Assembly (NCBI GenBank): GCA_026400355.1
Contig: JAPLPE010000020.1
Location: forward strand, 1-64,000
From: Rhodobacterales bacterium
GTDB lineage: Bacteria; Pseudomonadota; Alphaproteobacteria; Rhodobacterales; Rhodobacteraceae
Direction of reading: 5' to 3'
Length of the DNA stretch: 64,000 nt
Part shown: piece after piece, positions 44,485-53,807 of the stretch
Layout of the letters: the number at the start of each line of letters is the position of its first letter
Position numbering within the stretch: position 1 is the first letter of the stretch
The notes under the pieces: model-generated
What the model was told of the DNA's origin: nothing
The model's input: the letters and a program-made list of their open reading frames with translations, nothing else
Database searches by the model: none
Program-made: the position numbers and the translations under genes

Positions 44485-45860
44485 AGGAGGACCACGGTCG
44501 CAAGGCCGAGGAAGGCGAAGAAGCCGACGGCATCGGTCATGGCGGTGACGAGGGTGCCGGAGGCCAGCGCGGGGTCGATGCCCGCTTTTTCAAGGAGGAT
44601 GGGCACAAGGGTTCCGGCGATGCTGGCCACGAAAAGGTTGATAATGAGGGCCGCGCCGATGACTGCGCCGAGCGGGATCGACCAGAAAAGGAGCGCCGTG
44701 ACGCTGCCAAGGACGGTCGCAAGGGTGATGCCGTTGGCAAGACCCACGGACGCCTCGCGCCGGAAGACCCGCCATGTGTTGGAGCGGGTGAGGTCCTTGG
44801 TGGCGAGTGCACGGACGGCCACGGTAAGGGACTGGGTGCCTGCGTTGCCGCCGATGGACGCCACGATTGGCATCAGGATGGCGAGGGCCACCAGCGCCTC
44901 GATCGTGTGTTCGAACTGGGCGATGACGAGGGCGGCGAGGCCGGCAGTTAGCAGATTGACGAGAAGCCACGGCACGCGGCGGCGGACGGTTTCAAGGACG
45001 CTGTCCGAGAGGGTGCTTTCACCCACACCGGCGAGGAGCATCATGTCTTCCTCGTGTTCCTCGTCCAGCACGATCATCGCGTCGTCGATGGTGATGACGC
45101 CGACGAGGCGGTCGTCGTCATCCACGACGGGGGCCGAGATCAGATGGTACTGGTTGAAAGCATAGGCGACGACGCCCTGATCGTCGTTGACGTTGAAGGT
45201 GCGGAAACTGTCTTCGGTAATGTCGCGGAGGCGCGTGGTGCGTGCGGAGGAGAGGACGCGGCCGAGGGTGACATAGCCCACAGGGCGGATGCGCGGGTCA
45301 ATCAGGATGATGTGGTAGAACTGGTCGGGCAACGCAAGCCCATCTGAGCGGAGGTAGTCGATCGCATCGCCCACCGTCCAGTGTTCAGGCGCACGGACGC
45401 ATTCGACCTGCATCAGGCGGCCCGCCGAATCCTCGGGGTAGGCCAGCGCCTTTTCGACGGCGACGCGGTCCATTGCGGGGAGGGCGTCAAGAACGGCTTC
45501 CTGCTGATCTTCGTCGAGGTCTTCGACAAGGTCGACGACGTCGTCGCTGTCGAGCGAGCCCACGGCTTCGGCCAGTTCGGCCTGCGAGAGGCTTTCGATG
45601 ACCTCTTCGCGGAGGTTGTCGTCGAGTTCTGTGAGGATGTCGCCGTCCATCCCGCCGCGCCAGAAGGTGAGCAGCGCCTTGCGGTCGCGCAACGTCATCT
45701 GTTCGAGAAGGTCGGCGATATCGGCAGCATGGAGCGGTTCAAGCAGTGCTTCGATCGCGGGGGCATCCTGCGCCTCGACTGCGGCGAGCACGTCGTCGAA
45801 AATCTCTGGCGGGAGGCCGTAGACGTCGTCCGGGTCAGCTGCAGAGGTTTCTTCGGTCAT
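44481..45860 (-). CDS. mgtE: Magnesium transporter MgtE
   Basis: 459 residues. A cytosolic helical N domain (about 10-135: LHAADIADLLEQM, LVEDLDEDQQEAVLDALP) precedes tandem CBS domains (about 140-265), which sense Mg2+. Five membrane helices follow (about 290-459) with SIGGNAGTQSLTVAVRAL (about 338-355) near the pore. The start at 45860 gives the family N terminus MTEETSAADP. It is coupled to fau downstream. Confidence 0.94.
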   Translation of the reverse strand: MTEETSAADPDDVYGLPPEIFDDVLAAVEAQDAPAIEALLEPLHAADIADLLEQMTLRDRKALLTFWRGGMDGDILTELDDNLREEVIESLSQAELAEAVGSLDSDDVVDLVEDLDEDQQEAVLDALPAMDRVAVEKALAYPEDSAGRLMQVECVRAPEHWTVGDAIDYLRSDGLALPDQFYHIILIDPRIRPVGYVTLGRVLSSARTTRLRDITEDSFRTFNVNDDQGVVAYAFNQYHLISAPVVDDDDRLVGVITIDDAMIVLDEEHEEDMMLLAGVGESTLSDSVLETVRRRVPWLLVNLLTAGLAALVIAQFEHTIEALVALAILMPIVASIGGNAGTQSLTVAVRALATKDLTRSNTWRVFRREASVGLANGITLATVLGSVTALLFWSIPLGAVIGAALIINLFVASIAGTLVPILLEKAGIDPALASGTLVTAMTDAVGFFAFLGLATVVLL

Positions 45861-45970
45861 CGGGCACCCGGTGTTGGTTGGCAGTCTAGCGGGCGAATTT
45901 GGCCCGGCAACCCGGGCGCCGCCGCTTTTGGGCGATTTACGCCACCCGGACGGGCGCTTAGGTTGGGGGC

Positions 45971-47269
45971 ATGACACAGCATCTGCTTCTGGGCCAGACC
46001 CTTTCCTTCATCGATGATCCGCTGACCCAAGGGTGGGAGTGGTCGTATCGCCATACGTCACGCGGGGCCGTGCTGATCGACGGGGGCCGGATTGCCGCCG
46101 TGGGCGAAGCGGATGGCTTGCGGGCCGCGTATCCGGACGTGCCGGTGACGGACTATGGCAATGCGCTGATTTCGGCGGGGTTTGTGGATGCGCATATGCA
46201 TTATCCGCAGACGGCGATCATTGCGAGCTGGGGCAAGCGGCTGATCGACTGGCTGAACCTGTACACGTTCCCTGAAGAGATGCGGTTCGGCGATCCGGAC
46301 TATACGGCCGCGGTGGCGGGACGGGCGCTGGACCTTGCGCTGGATAACGGGACGACGACGGTCGTGAGTTACTGCACGATCCATCCGGAAAGCGTGGAGG
46401 CGTTCTTTGACGCGGCGGCCGTGCGGGGGATGGCGGTGGTCGGCGGCAAGACCTGCATGGACCGCGATACGGCCCCTGCCGGGCTGCGGGATACGGCGCA
46501 GGCCGCTTATGACCAGAGCAAGACCTTGCTCGAAAAGTGGCATGGGCGGGGGCGGGCGTCCTATGCGATCACGCCCCGGTTTTCACCGACCTCGACGGTG
46601 GGGCAGCTGGAGGCTTTGGGGGCGCTGTGGGCCGAGCACCCGGAATGCCTGATGCAGACGCATCTGAGTGAGCAGGTAGATGAGATTGCCTGGATGCGGT
46701 CGATCTATCCGGACGCGCGGGATTATCTGGATACCTATGAGCGATACGGGCTGCTGGGGGGACGCGGGCTTTACGGGCATGCGATTCATCTGGAGCCGCG
46801 GGAGGTTGACAGGCTGGCCGAGGTGGGCGGGCGGCTGATCCATTGTCCGACGTCGAACACCTTCATAGGGTCGGGGCTGTTCGACATGACGGGGCTGGCG
46901 CGGCGGGGGATTGCAGTGGGTCTGGCCACGGATGTGGGCGGCGGGTCATCGTTTTCGATGCTGCGAACCATGGCTGCTGCCTACGAGGTGGCGCAGTTGC
47001 GCGGTGTGGCGTTGCATCCGGCGCAGTTATGGTGGCTGGCGACAGAAGGGTCGGCGCGTGCGCTGCATATGGGCGGGCAGATCGGGCATCTGGGCGCGGG
47101 GGCGGCGGCGGATATCGCGGTAATCGATCTGACCTCGACCCCGGTCATTGCCCAGCGGGTGGCGCGGGCGGAGAGCCTGTGGGATGCGTTATTCCCGACG
47201 ATCATGCTGGGGGATGACCGGGCCATCCGGGATGTTTGGGTTGGCGGGGTGAGGTGCGAGCGGGTGTGA
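45971..47269 (+). CDS. guaD: Guanine deaminase
   Basis: 432-residue amidohydrolase making xanthine from guanine. Metal ligands are in GFVDAHMHYPQTAII (about 71-85), QTHLSEQVDEIAWM (about 233-246), LYGHAIHLEPREVDRL and ATDVGGGSSFSMLRTM (about 318-333). CPTSNTFIGSGLFD is characteristic of GuaD. Monocistronic; followed by a GC dyad that could end transcripts from both sides. Confidence 0.93.
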   Translation: MTQHLLLGQTLSFIDDPLTQGWEWSYRHTSRGAVLIDGGRIAAVGEADGLRAAYPDVPVTDYGNALISAGFVDAHMHYPQTAIIASWGKRLIDWLNLYTFPEEMRFGDPDYTAAVAGRALDLALDNGTTTVVSYCTIHPESVEAFFDAAAVRGMAVVGGKTCMDRDTAPAGLRDTAQAAYDQSKTLLEKWHGRGRASYAITPRFSPTSTVGQLEALGALWAEHPECLMQTHLSEQVDEIAWMRSIYPDARDYLDTYERYGLLGGRGLYGHAIHLEPREVDRLAEVGGRLIHCPTSNTFIGSGLFDMTGLARRGIAVGLATDVGGGSSFSMLRTMAAAYEVAQLRGVALHPAQLWWLATEGSARALHMGGQIGHLGAGAAADIAVIDLTSTPVIAQRVARAESLWDALFPTIMLGDDRAIRDVWVGGVRCERV

Positions 47270-47312
47270 AGGGGCGTTCGTTCCGCGCGATGCATGGCAT
47301 CGCTTGGGTTAG

Positions 47313-47330
47313 GGCGGGGTGAACCCCGCC
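47313..47330. terminator. GC-rich dyad between convergent guaD and CAP genes
   Basis: GGCGGGGT (47313-47320) and ACCCCGCC (47323-47330) with a GA loop, in the 102-bp gap between convergent genes. It resembles the palindrome at 31121-31138. There is no T-run, so bidirectional termination or mRNA 3'-end protection is only likely. Confidence 0.5.
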
Positions 47331-47371
47331 ATATGATTGGGGGCAATCGGCTGGAATGCCTGAAGTGCGGG

Positions 47372-47857
47372 TCAGCGGCCTGTGGCGAACATCAGAACCC
47401 AGGTATTGCCAGCGCGGGCGGCACCGAAAGAGGCAAACTTGCCCGTCAAATTGGCGCGGTGAGGCAGAGAATTGATCCAATTTGCCATGACATCTTGCGG
47501 CATGGTCTGGCCTTGGTCGATGCTTTGCGCGGCAGATGTCCACCGGCAGCCAGCCAATCTGGCGCGCGAACCCATGTTCGATCCGTGCAGGCCGGTGTGA
47601 GAGAAATATCCGTTGGCGACCATGTCTTGCGCATGCCGTTCGGCGGCGAGGTTGAGCAGGGCGGAAGCGTTCAGCCGCCCCTTCCCGTTGGCAGCACGGA
47701 ATTCGTTGATGAGCGGGGCCAGATTCGTGGCCTGCGAGGTGGCGGCGGAGCCTTGGGCAGCAGGCACGGCCGATGTAGGCGAAGCAGTGACCGGGGGCAT
47801 TTCCGTGGGGCAAGCGGAAACGGCCGCAATGCAAAGGACGACAGAAGTGAAGCGCAT
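47372..47857 (-). CDS. CAP-domain lipoprotein, divergent copy
   Basis: 161 residues. A lipoprotein signal ends AVSAC (about 12-16). The CAP (SCP/PR-1) domain runs from about 50 (LINEFRAANGKGRLNASALLNLAAERHAQDM) with YFSHTGLHG. The usual AENIAxG stretch reads SAAQSIDQG and the second His motif is PHRANLTG, so one acidic residue of the CAP cavity is lost. A paralogue lies 75 bp upstream. Role in the envelope unknown. Confidence 0.82.
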   Translation of the reverse strand: MRFTSVVLCIAAVSACPTEMPPVTASPTSAVPAAQGSAATSQATNLAPLINEFRAANGKGRLNASALLNLAAERHAQDMVANGYFSHTGLHGSNMGSRARLAGCRWTSAAQSIDQGQTMPQDVMANWINSLPHRANLTGKFASFGAARAGNTWVLMFATGR

Positions 47858-47932
47858 GGCCGGACCCTTGATCGCTTGATTTCCGTCAGCCCAGGCCGAG
47901 CCCGGCTGTCCTGTCGAGCGATCCGGCAGAGT

Positions 47933-48442
47933 TCAGAATTCGCTGCCCAGCATCAGGACCCAGATATCATCGACACGACCAAGGCCGAAGTCATCGGCGC
48001 GAGGGTCGAGGATGTTGTCCTTGTGGCCTTGAGAACTCATCCAGCCGTCCATCACGCCGGTTTCGGTATGAAAGCCACTGGCGATGTTTTCGGCGATGAA
48101 GTCCCAATTGTAGCCGGCTGCGTCAGCCCGGTCACCCGGCGTGCTGCCATCAAGGCCGGTGTGGGACAGGTAGTTGTTCTGCTCCATGTCGAGAGCATGG
48201 GCGTAGGCGGCGCTGGCAAGTGCTTTGTTCGGAGAGATGGAGACCACGCCATAGTCGGCACGCGTGTCATTCAGCAGCGTGTTGAAGGAGACGTCACCGA
48301 CATAGCTGTCATCGGGCGGGTCGGAGATGATGTCAGCACCGGACGGCAGGGGTTTGACCTCTCCGCTGGAGAGCACCTCGGGCGACGAGCTGCCGGAACA
48401 GGCGGCCAGTAATGTGATGGCGACCAGCGGGAAACGATGCAT
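47933..48442 (-). CDS. CAP-domain lipoprotein
   Basis: 169 residues with a lipoprotein signal (LLAAC, about 11-15) and a CAP domain that retains HALDMEQNNYLSHTG (about 86-100), IAENIASGF (about 118-126) and SSQGHKDNILDPRADDFGLG (about 139-158). These keep both His and Glu residues of the CAP cavity. Bacterial CAP proteins are secreted or lipid-anchored, with varied or unknown targets. Tandem with the divergent copy, so probably a duplication. Confidence 0.88.
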   Translation of the reverse strand: MHRFPLVAITLLAACSGSSSPEVLSSGEVKPLPSGADIISDPPDDSYVGDVSFNTLLNDTRADYGVVSISPNKALASAAYAHALDMEQNNYLSHTGLDGSTPGDRADAAGYNWDFIAENIASGFHTETGVMDGWMSSQGHKDNILDPRADDFGLGRVDDIWVLMLGSEF

Positions 48443-48579
48443 CGACGGGTCCTTGTCAGGAATATTCCGGTGACAGGGCTAGGGGGGCAATGCGGTGGGA
48501 TCTGGGCTTGGAAAGGGAATCTTCTGCGCAATGGGGGCGAAGACGGGGCAACAGTCGGGCGATTGCGGCGCGGGTGGGA

Positions 48580-49917
48580 TCAACCTGCGAGTGCGCGGGC
48601 GAGCTTGTTCTGGCGTTCCACGGCGCGGGGTATGTCAATAGTGGCGAGATGGCCGTTGTCTACAATGCGGTGGCCTTCGATCCAGAGATCGCGGACACGG
48701 GTGGGCCCAGCGAGGAGCAGGGCGACGGGATCCCAGCTTCCGGCACAGTCGATGGTTGTGATGTCCCAAAGCGCGATGTCGGCGCGGAAGCCGGGGGCGA
48801 TCTGGCCGCAGTCGGCGCGGCCGAGGACTTCGGCCCCGCCGCGTGTGGCGATGCGGAGGGCTTCGCGGGCGCTCATCCGGTCGGCGCCGAGAGAGACGCG
48901 TTGGAGGAGCATGGCCTGGCGCGCCTCGAGGATCAGATTTCCGGCGTCGTTGGAGGCGGAGCCGTCCACACCGAGGCCGACCTTGACGCCGGCGTCGCGC
49001 ATGGCGCGGACCGGGGCGATGCCGGAGCCAAGGCGGCAGTTCGAGCAGGGGCAATGGGCGACGCCGGTGCCGGTGCGGGCGAAGAGGCCTATTTCGGACG
49101 AGTCGAGCTTGACGCAATGGGCGTGCCAGACGTCGTCACCCGTCCAGCCGAGATCTTCGGCATATTGGCCGGGGCGGCAGCCGAACCGGGCGAGGGAGTA
49201 GGCAATATCCTCGTCATTCTCGGCGAGGTGGGTGTGGAGCATGACGCCTTTGTCGCGGGCCAGAAGGGCCGCGTTGCGCATGAGATCGCGGCTGACCGAG
49301 AAGGGCGAACAGGGGGCCACGCCGACGCGGACCATGGCGCCGGGGCGGGGATCGTGGAAGCGGTCGATGACGCGGATGCAGTCGGCAAGGATGGCGTCTT
49401 CGTTTTCGACAAGGCTATCGGGGGGAAGGCCGCCCTGGGATTCGCCGATACTCATCGCGCCGCGGGTGGGGTGGAAGCGGAGGCCGACCTCGGACGCGGC
49501 GGCGATGGTGTCGTCGAGACGGGCGCCGTTGGGATAGAGGTAGAGGTGGTCGGAGGTAAGCGTGCAGCCCGAGAGCGCCAGTTCGGCCAACCCGATCTGG
49601 GCGGAGACGAAGATTTCCTCGGGCCCGAATCGGGACCAGATGGGGTAGAGCGTTTTCAGCCAGCCGAAGAGGAGCGCGTCCTGAGCGCCGGGGACAGCCC
49701 GGGTCAGGGTCTGGTAAAGGTGGTGGTGCGTGTTCACGAGGCCCGGGGTGAGGACACAGCCGGTGGCGTTGACCGTTTCGGCACCGGGCGCGTGGAGCCC
49801 CTGCCCTACTGCCGTGATCATGCCGTCCCGGATCAGGACGTCGGCATTGGTCAGTTCTGTGCCGGGGTCGTCCATCGTGAGGACGTGGGACGCGGCCTTG
49901 AGGAGGATGTCAGGCAT
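48580..49917 (-). CDS. 8-oxoguanine deaminase-like amidohydrolase
   Basis: 445-residue amidohydrolase of the AtzB/TrzN-8-oxoguanine deaminase group. Metal sites are LTPGLVNTHHHLYQTLTRAV (about 57-76), HTHLAENDEDIAYS (about 230-243), WHAHCVKLDSSEIGL (about 268-282) and GVDGSASNDAGNL (about 320-332). CPCSNCRLGSGIAPV is typical of the 8-oxoguanine deaminases. It probably salvages or detoxifies oxidised guanine; related enzymes act on triazines. It overlaps the HisN-like gene by 8 bp. Confidence 0.82.
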   Translation of the reverse strand: MPDILLKAASHVLTMDDPGTELTNADVLIRDGMITAVGQGLHAPGAETVNATGCVLTPGLVNTHHHLYQTLTRAVPGAQDALLFGWLKTLYPIWSRFGPEEIFVSAQIGLAELALSGCTLTSDHLYLYPNGARLDDTIAAASEVGLRFHPTRGAMSIGESQGGLPPDSLVENEDAILADCIRVIDRFHDPRPGAMVRVGVAPCSPFSVSRDLMRNAALLARDKGVMLHTHLAENDEDIAYSLARFGCRPGQYAEDLGWTGDDVWHAHCVKLDSSEIGLFARTGTGVAHCPCSNCRLGSGIAPVRAMRDAGVKVGLGVDGSASNDAGNLILEARQAMLLQRVSLGADRMSAREALRIATRGGAEVLGRADCGQIAPGFRADIALWDITTIDCAGSWDPVALLLAGPTRVRDLWIEGHRIVDNGHLATIDIPRAVERQNKLARALAG

Positions 49918-50725
49918 CGGCGCGGCTCAGGATGGTAAGCGCCTCGGCATGGATGCTGGCGTTGGCGGCGGCGAGGATGCGGCCGCCGTCCTGTGCGGGG
50001 TTGCCCTGCCAGTCGGTCACGATGCCGCCTGCCGCATGGATGACGGCGATGGGGGCGTGGACGTCATAGGGATGCAGGCCGGCTTCGATCACGAGGTCCA
50101 CCTGTCCGGCCGCAAGGAGGGCGTAGCCGTAGCAGTCCATGCCGTAGCGGACGAGTTTTGCCTTTGCGGCGGTGGCGTGGAAGGCGGCGCGTTCGTCGGG
50201 TGTGCCGATTTCGGGGAAGGTGGAGAGGATGATCGCCTGCGTCAGGGGGCGCGGGGCGCGGGTTTTCAGGGCATGCGTGCCAGTCGGGCCGGTGACGGAC
50301 GCGCGGCCGAAACCGCCTTCGAAGCGTTCACCGATGAAAGGCTGGTCGATGATGCCGAAAAGGGGGCCGCTGGCGTCGGCGACGGAAATCAGGACGCCCC
50401 ATGTGGGGGTGCCGGAGATATAGCCGCGCGTACCGTCGATCGGATCTAGCACCCAGGTCAGGCCCGAGGTGCCGATATGATGGCCGTATTCTTCGCCGAG
50501 GATGCTGTCGTCGGGGCGCAGTTCGGTGATGATGGTGCGCATGGCGCGTTCGCTCGCGCGGTCCGCCACGGTGACGGGGTCAAAGCGTTGGCCCGTTGAA
50601 TCCTTGTCATCGCTGTCGATGGCGGTGCGGAAGTGGCGCAGCGTTTCGGGACGGGCCGCATCGGCCAAGGCATGGGCCACGGCGATCAGGCTGACTTTGG
50701 TCGCTTCCGATAGAGTGGTCTGCAT
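49910..50725 (-). CDS. hisN: Inositol-monophosphatase family phosphatase, HisN-like
   Basis: 271 residues with IMPase metal motifs: GEEYGHH (about 77-83), WVLDPIDGTRGYISGTPTWG (about 91-110) and a C-terminal YDVHAPIAVIHAAGG (about 222-236). ILSTF and a FDPVTVADRASERAM stretch (about 49-63) match the histidinol-phosphatase branch. It likely dephosphorylates histidinol phosphate; another sugar phosphate is possible. It overlaps the downstream amidohydrolase gene. Confidence 0.82.
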   Translation of the reverse strand: MQTTLSEATKVSLIAVAHALADAARPETLRHFRTAIDSDDKDSTGQRFDPVTVADRASERAMRTIITELRPDDSILGEEYGHHIGTSGLTWVLDPIDGTRGYISGTPTWGVLISVADASGPLFGIIDQPFIGERFEGGFGRASVTGPTGTHALKTRAPRPLTQAIILSTFPEIGTPDERAAFHATAAKAKLVRYGMDCYGYALLAAGQVDLVIEAGLHPYDVHAPIAVIHAAGGIVTDWQGNPAQDGGRILAAANASIHAEALTILSRADA

Positions 50726-50797
50726 CTGCCGCGCCTCCGCACCGTCATGGGTGAGACAGGCGGTAGCGCGGCGATCAGCAGGTGGTCAAGGGCTGCC

Positions 50798-51172
50798 TCA
50801 GGCAGCCTCGCTCAGCACACGGGCAAGATCGAACAGGCGGCGGCGCTGGTTTTCCGGAATCGCGTAGTAGGAACGCAAGAGTTCCAGCGCTTCGCGGTCC
50901 GAGAGGATATCGCCGGGCATGTCGGTACCCGCGACCAGATCATCGGCACCGATCTTGTCGAGCCCTTCGAAGAAGAAGGAAACCTGCACGCCGAGGGCGG
51001 CAGCGATATCCCAAAGACGGGAGGCGCTGACCCGGTTCATGCCGGTTTCGTACTTTTGGATCTGTTGAAACTTGATCCCGACCTTTTCAGCAAGCTGCTG
51101 CTGAGTCGTGCCGTTCATCCAGCGACGGTGCCGGATCCGTTTACCCACGTGAACATCCACCGGATGCTTCAT
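50798..51172 (-). CDS. XRE-family helix-turn-helix regulator
   Basis: 124 residues. HTH at about 20-75 (GTTQQQLAEKVGIKFQQIQKYETG) with VGKRIRHRRWMNG before it, then an ILSDREALELLRSYYAI and RRRLFDLARVL C-terminal region common in a Rhodobacterales regulator group. The target is unknown. Followed downstream by the HisN-like gene 72 bp away, probably a separate unit. Confidence 0.88.
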   Translation of the reverse strand: MKHPVDVHVGKRIRHRRWMNGTTQQQLAEKVGIKFQQIQKYETGMNRVSASRLWDIAAALGVQVSFFFEGLDKIGADDLVAGTDMPGDILSDREALELLRSYYAIPENQRRRLFDLARVLSEAA

Positions 51173-51461
51173 AACTAACCCTTCCTGTTACTTGCCAACC
51201 GGATACCCAACGACCCGGCGGAAACGCTCTTCGCTCCCTCGTCGCATTCAACCTAATCCGCGAATCCTTACGGAGCATTGAACGACAGTGGGTGCATCAA
51301 ACACGCAGTGGTTGCACAAGTCATCATGGCTTTTTGGATAGGCGACCGGGTGAAAAGCAGTAACAGTCGCGCCCGAATGGGCATGTTTTGTCCATCTTGG
51401 CGGAAATCAGGACGGGCCATAGCGCTTGATTCGATCATTAGGTCATTCGGAGGTTGCAGGT

Positions 51462-52419
51462 ATGCGGGCGTTTCAAGTCACGAAAATCGGGTCGTCACCA
51501 CATCTTTTGGATGTTCCCGGACCGGTTGCCGGGCCGGGTCAGGTGCTGGTGCGGATCGCAGCCTGCGGGTTGAACTTTGCTGATCTGCTGATGATCGAGG
51601 GGAAGTATCAGGACACCCCGGCGGTTCCCTTCACGATGGGGATGGAGGTCTGCGGGACAATGATCGCGCAGGGGCCGGGGGTGACGGCACCTGTGGCGGG
51701 GACGCGGGTTGCAGTGGTCGGCGGCCAGGGCGGGTTGGCCGAGACGGGGGTGTTTCCGGCGGCGGCCTGCATCGCGGTGCCCGAGGGGATGCCCGATACG
51801 GTCGCCGCCGGGTTTCAGGTGGCCTATGGCACGTCGCATCTGGCGCTGACGCGGCGGGCCCGGCTGAAGGCGACTGAAACGCTGGTCGTGCCGGGCGCGG
51901 CGGGGGGCGTGGGGCTGGCGGCGGTCGAGGTGGGCAAGGCGCTGGGCGCAAGGGTGATTGCGGTGGCGCGGGGAGAAGAAAAGCTGGGCATCGCGAGGGC
52001 GGCGGGGGCCGATCATGTGATCGACGCGGGCGCGGACCATAAGGCAGAGATCCGGGCGCTGGGCGGGGCGGATGTGGTATATGACCCTGTGGGCGGGGCG
52101 GCGTTCACGGCGGCGCTGGGGGCATGCAACCGCGAGGCGCGCGTACTGGTCATCGGTCTTGCCAGCGGCGAGGTGCAACCGGTGCCAGCCAATATCCTGC
52201 TGGTGAAGAATACCGACGTGATCGGATTTTACTGGGGGGGGCTATGCTGCCTTTGAACCCGAGGCGATCACGGTGTCGATGGCGGAACTGATGGCCGGGT
52301 ATGCGGCAGGCCGGCTGAAGCCGCATGTGAGCCATGTGCTGCCGATTGAACGCGCAGAAGAGGGTCTGGCGCTTCTGCGGAACCGCAAGGCTACGGGCAA
52401 GGTTGTCATCAAGCCCTGA
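51462..52419 (+). pseudogene. NADPH:quinone oxidoreductase (zinc-independent MDR family) with a frameshift at a G8 run
   Basis: The full gene would give about 318 residues. The first frame carries the GroES-like part (NFADLLMIEGKYQ, about 37-49) and the Rossmann motif GAAGGVGLAAVEVGKALGARV (about 147-167). At 52234-52241 eight Gs shift the frame and give a stop after GGLCCL. With seven Gs it continues GYAAFEPEAITVSMAELM and ends KVVIKP at 52417-52419, the normal family C terminus. GGAGG precedes the ATG. Sequencing error, phase variation or true decay all fit. Confidence 0.82.
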
Positions 52420-53311
52420 GCGCGCCCCGCGCCCGTCCGGGCTGTTCGGCGTTCTCGGACCCTGCGGCATGGGCGCGGCGGACAAGGGCGACGAGGTCAG
52501 CGATCATCGGGCTGTCGGAGAGGCGGTTGTAGTAGACGTTGATGTTCACCGAGCGGAGTTCGGGCAGAGCGCCGCCGTGGGCGATGCGTTCGAAATCACG
52601 CCATTCGTTGCCTTCGATCATGCTGTGCACGGCAAGATCGGCGCTGACGGTCGCTTCGATCGTGCGGGGCGAGGTAGTGTCGACCGCCATTTCCCAGGGG
52701 ATGCCGGCCTCGTCCAGACGTTTCTGGACGAAGGGGCGGAAGATGCAGTCGCGTTCATAGGCGAGCCGGAGCGGGCGTTGGCGCCACGCGGAGCCGCCAG
52801 GAGCCCCGATCCAGACGAGAGGTCGGGTGGTGAGGACTTCGCCGCCTTCGCCCACGCTGTCTTCGGTCGTCATCATCACGTCGATTTCGCCCTTGGCGAA
52901 CTGCTCCTTGAGGAGGAGCGTGAAGGACGAGATGAGTTGCACTTTCACGCAGGGGTAATCCATCGCGAAACGCTTCATGATCTGGGGGATCGCTGGATAG
53001 ACGAGGTCGTGGGGGACACCGAAGACGACCTCTCCGGTGAAGGACCGGGAGCCGAGTTTGGCGTGTATTTCGTCGTTCAGCGCCAGCATGCGGCGGGCGT
53101 AGCTGAGAAGCTGTTCCCCTGCAGGGGTGATGGCGATGGTGCGGCCGGACCGGTCGAACAGGCCAAGGTCAAGCGATTCCTCGAGCCGTTTGAGCTGCAT
53201 GGAAACGGCGGACTGGGTGAGGTTGAGGAAACCGGCCGCGCGGGTCACACCGCCGGATTCAGCGACGGCGACAAATGACCGCAGGGCCGTCATGTCGAGA
53301 TTGCGCGGCAT
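52409..53311 (-). CDS. LysR-family transcriptional regulator
   Basis: 300 residues. The N-terminal HTH (about 6-65: LRSFVAVAESGGVTRAAGFLN then LTQSAVSMQLKRLEESL) is followed by a periplasmic-binding-like effector domain (about 90-290). It is divergent from the DUF1127 gene across 114 bp, a common Rhodobacteraceae pair, so it may regulate that gene. Its 3' end overlaps the frameshifted quinone oxidoreductase by 11 bp. Confidence 0.92.
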   Translation of the reverse strand: MPRNLDMTALRSFVAVAESGGVTRAAGFLNLTQSAVSMQLKRLEESLDLGLFDRSGRTIAITPAGEQLLSYARRMLALNDEIHAKLGSRSFTGEVVFGVPHDLVYPAIPQIMKRFAMDYPCVKVQLISSFTLLLKEQFAKGEIDVMMTTEDSVGEGGEVLTTRPLVWIGAPGGSAWRQRPLRLAYERDCIFRPFVQKRLDEAGIPWEMAVDTTSPRTIEATVSADLAVHSMIEGNEWRDFERIAHGGALPELRSVNINVYYNRLSDSPMIADLVALVRRAHAAGSENAEQPGRARGALRA

Positions 53312-53425
53312 ATCAATTCCCCTGATGTTTCAGCCATCAAACATTCATTTTCCTAATTGCAGAACGGGATCCATTTATCAAGCAGACGAATGCAACGTAG
53401 CCGACAAATCACGAAAGTCAGGATC

Positions 53426-53644
53426 ATGACCCATTCCGATGTTTCCACGACGATCTTTCTTCCCTTTCGTTCCGGTACTGGCCCGATGGCCCGCCTCATT
53501 CAGGCGATAGGCGTCCGGCAGCAGCGCCGCAAGCTTGCCGAGATGGATGACGCCCAGTTGCGCGACATTGGAGTGACCCGGGCCGAGGCGCTGGAAGAGG
53601 CTGAGAGGCCGATTTGGGACGTGCCCGCGACCTGGCTGCGCTGA
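53426..53644 (+). CDS. DUF1127 (YjiS-like) small protein
   Basis: 72 residues. The C-terminal half has the DUF1127 pattern RQQRRKLAEMDDAQLRDIGVTR (about 31-52), a basic-aromatic helix that binds RNA in related small proteins (CcaF1 type). The N-terminal part is less conserved. The start at 53426 is the best ATG; upstream in-frame ATGs are possible. Divergent from the LysR gene. Confidence 0.85.
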   Translation: MTHSDVSTTIFLPFRSGTGPMARLIQAIGVRQQRRKLAEMDDAQLRDIGVTRAEALEEAERPIWDVPATWLR

Positions 53645-53807
53645 GCGGTTCGGGTGCAAGGTGCCGCAGGCGCTGCAAATCCGTCGGAAGTTGTCGGATT
53701 TACGACGATCTGCTGCGGAGAGTTCTTGAATTATCTGTCGTCCCTTCCAATATTCTGCGCAAGGTCGCCGCTGAAACGGCATGACCGTGCCAACCTTGGA
53801 GGATTCT

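Noticed and set aside
48490-49938. 482-residue plus-strand frame antisense to the 8-oxoguanine deaminase-like gene
   Set aside because: No motif, alternating Gly/Ala/Glu/Val composition; the amidohydrolase on the minus strand has all metal ligands.
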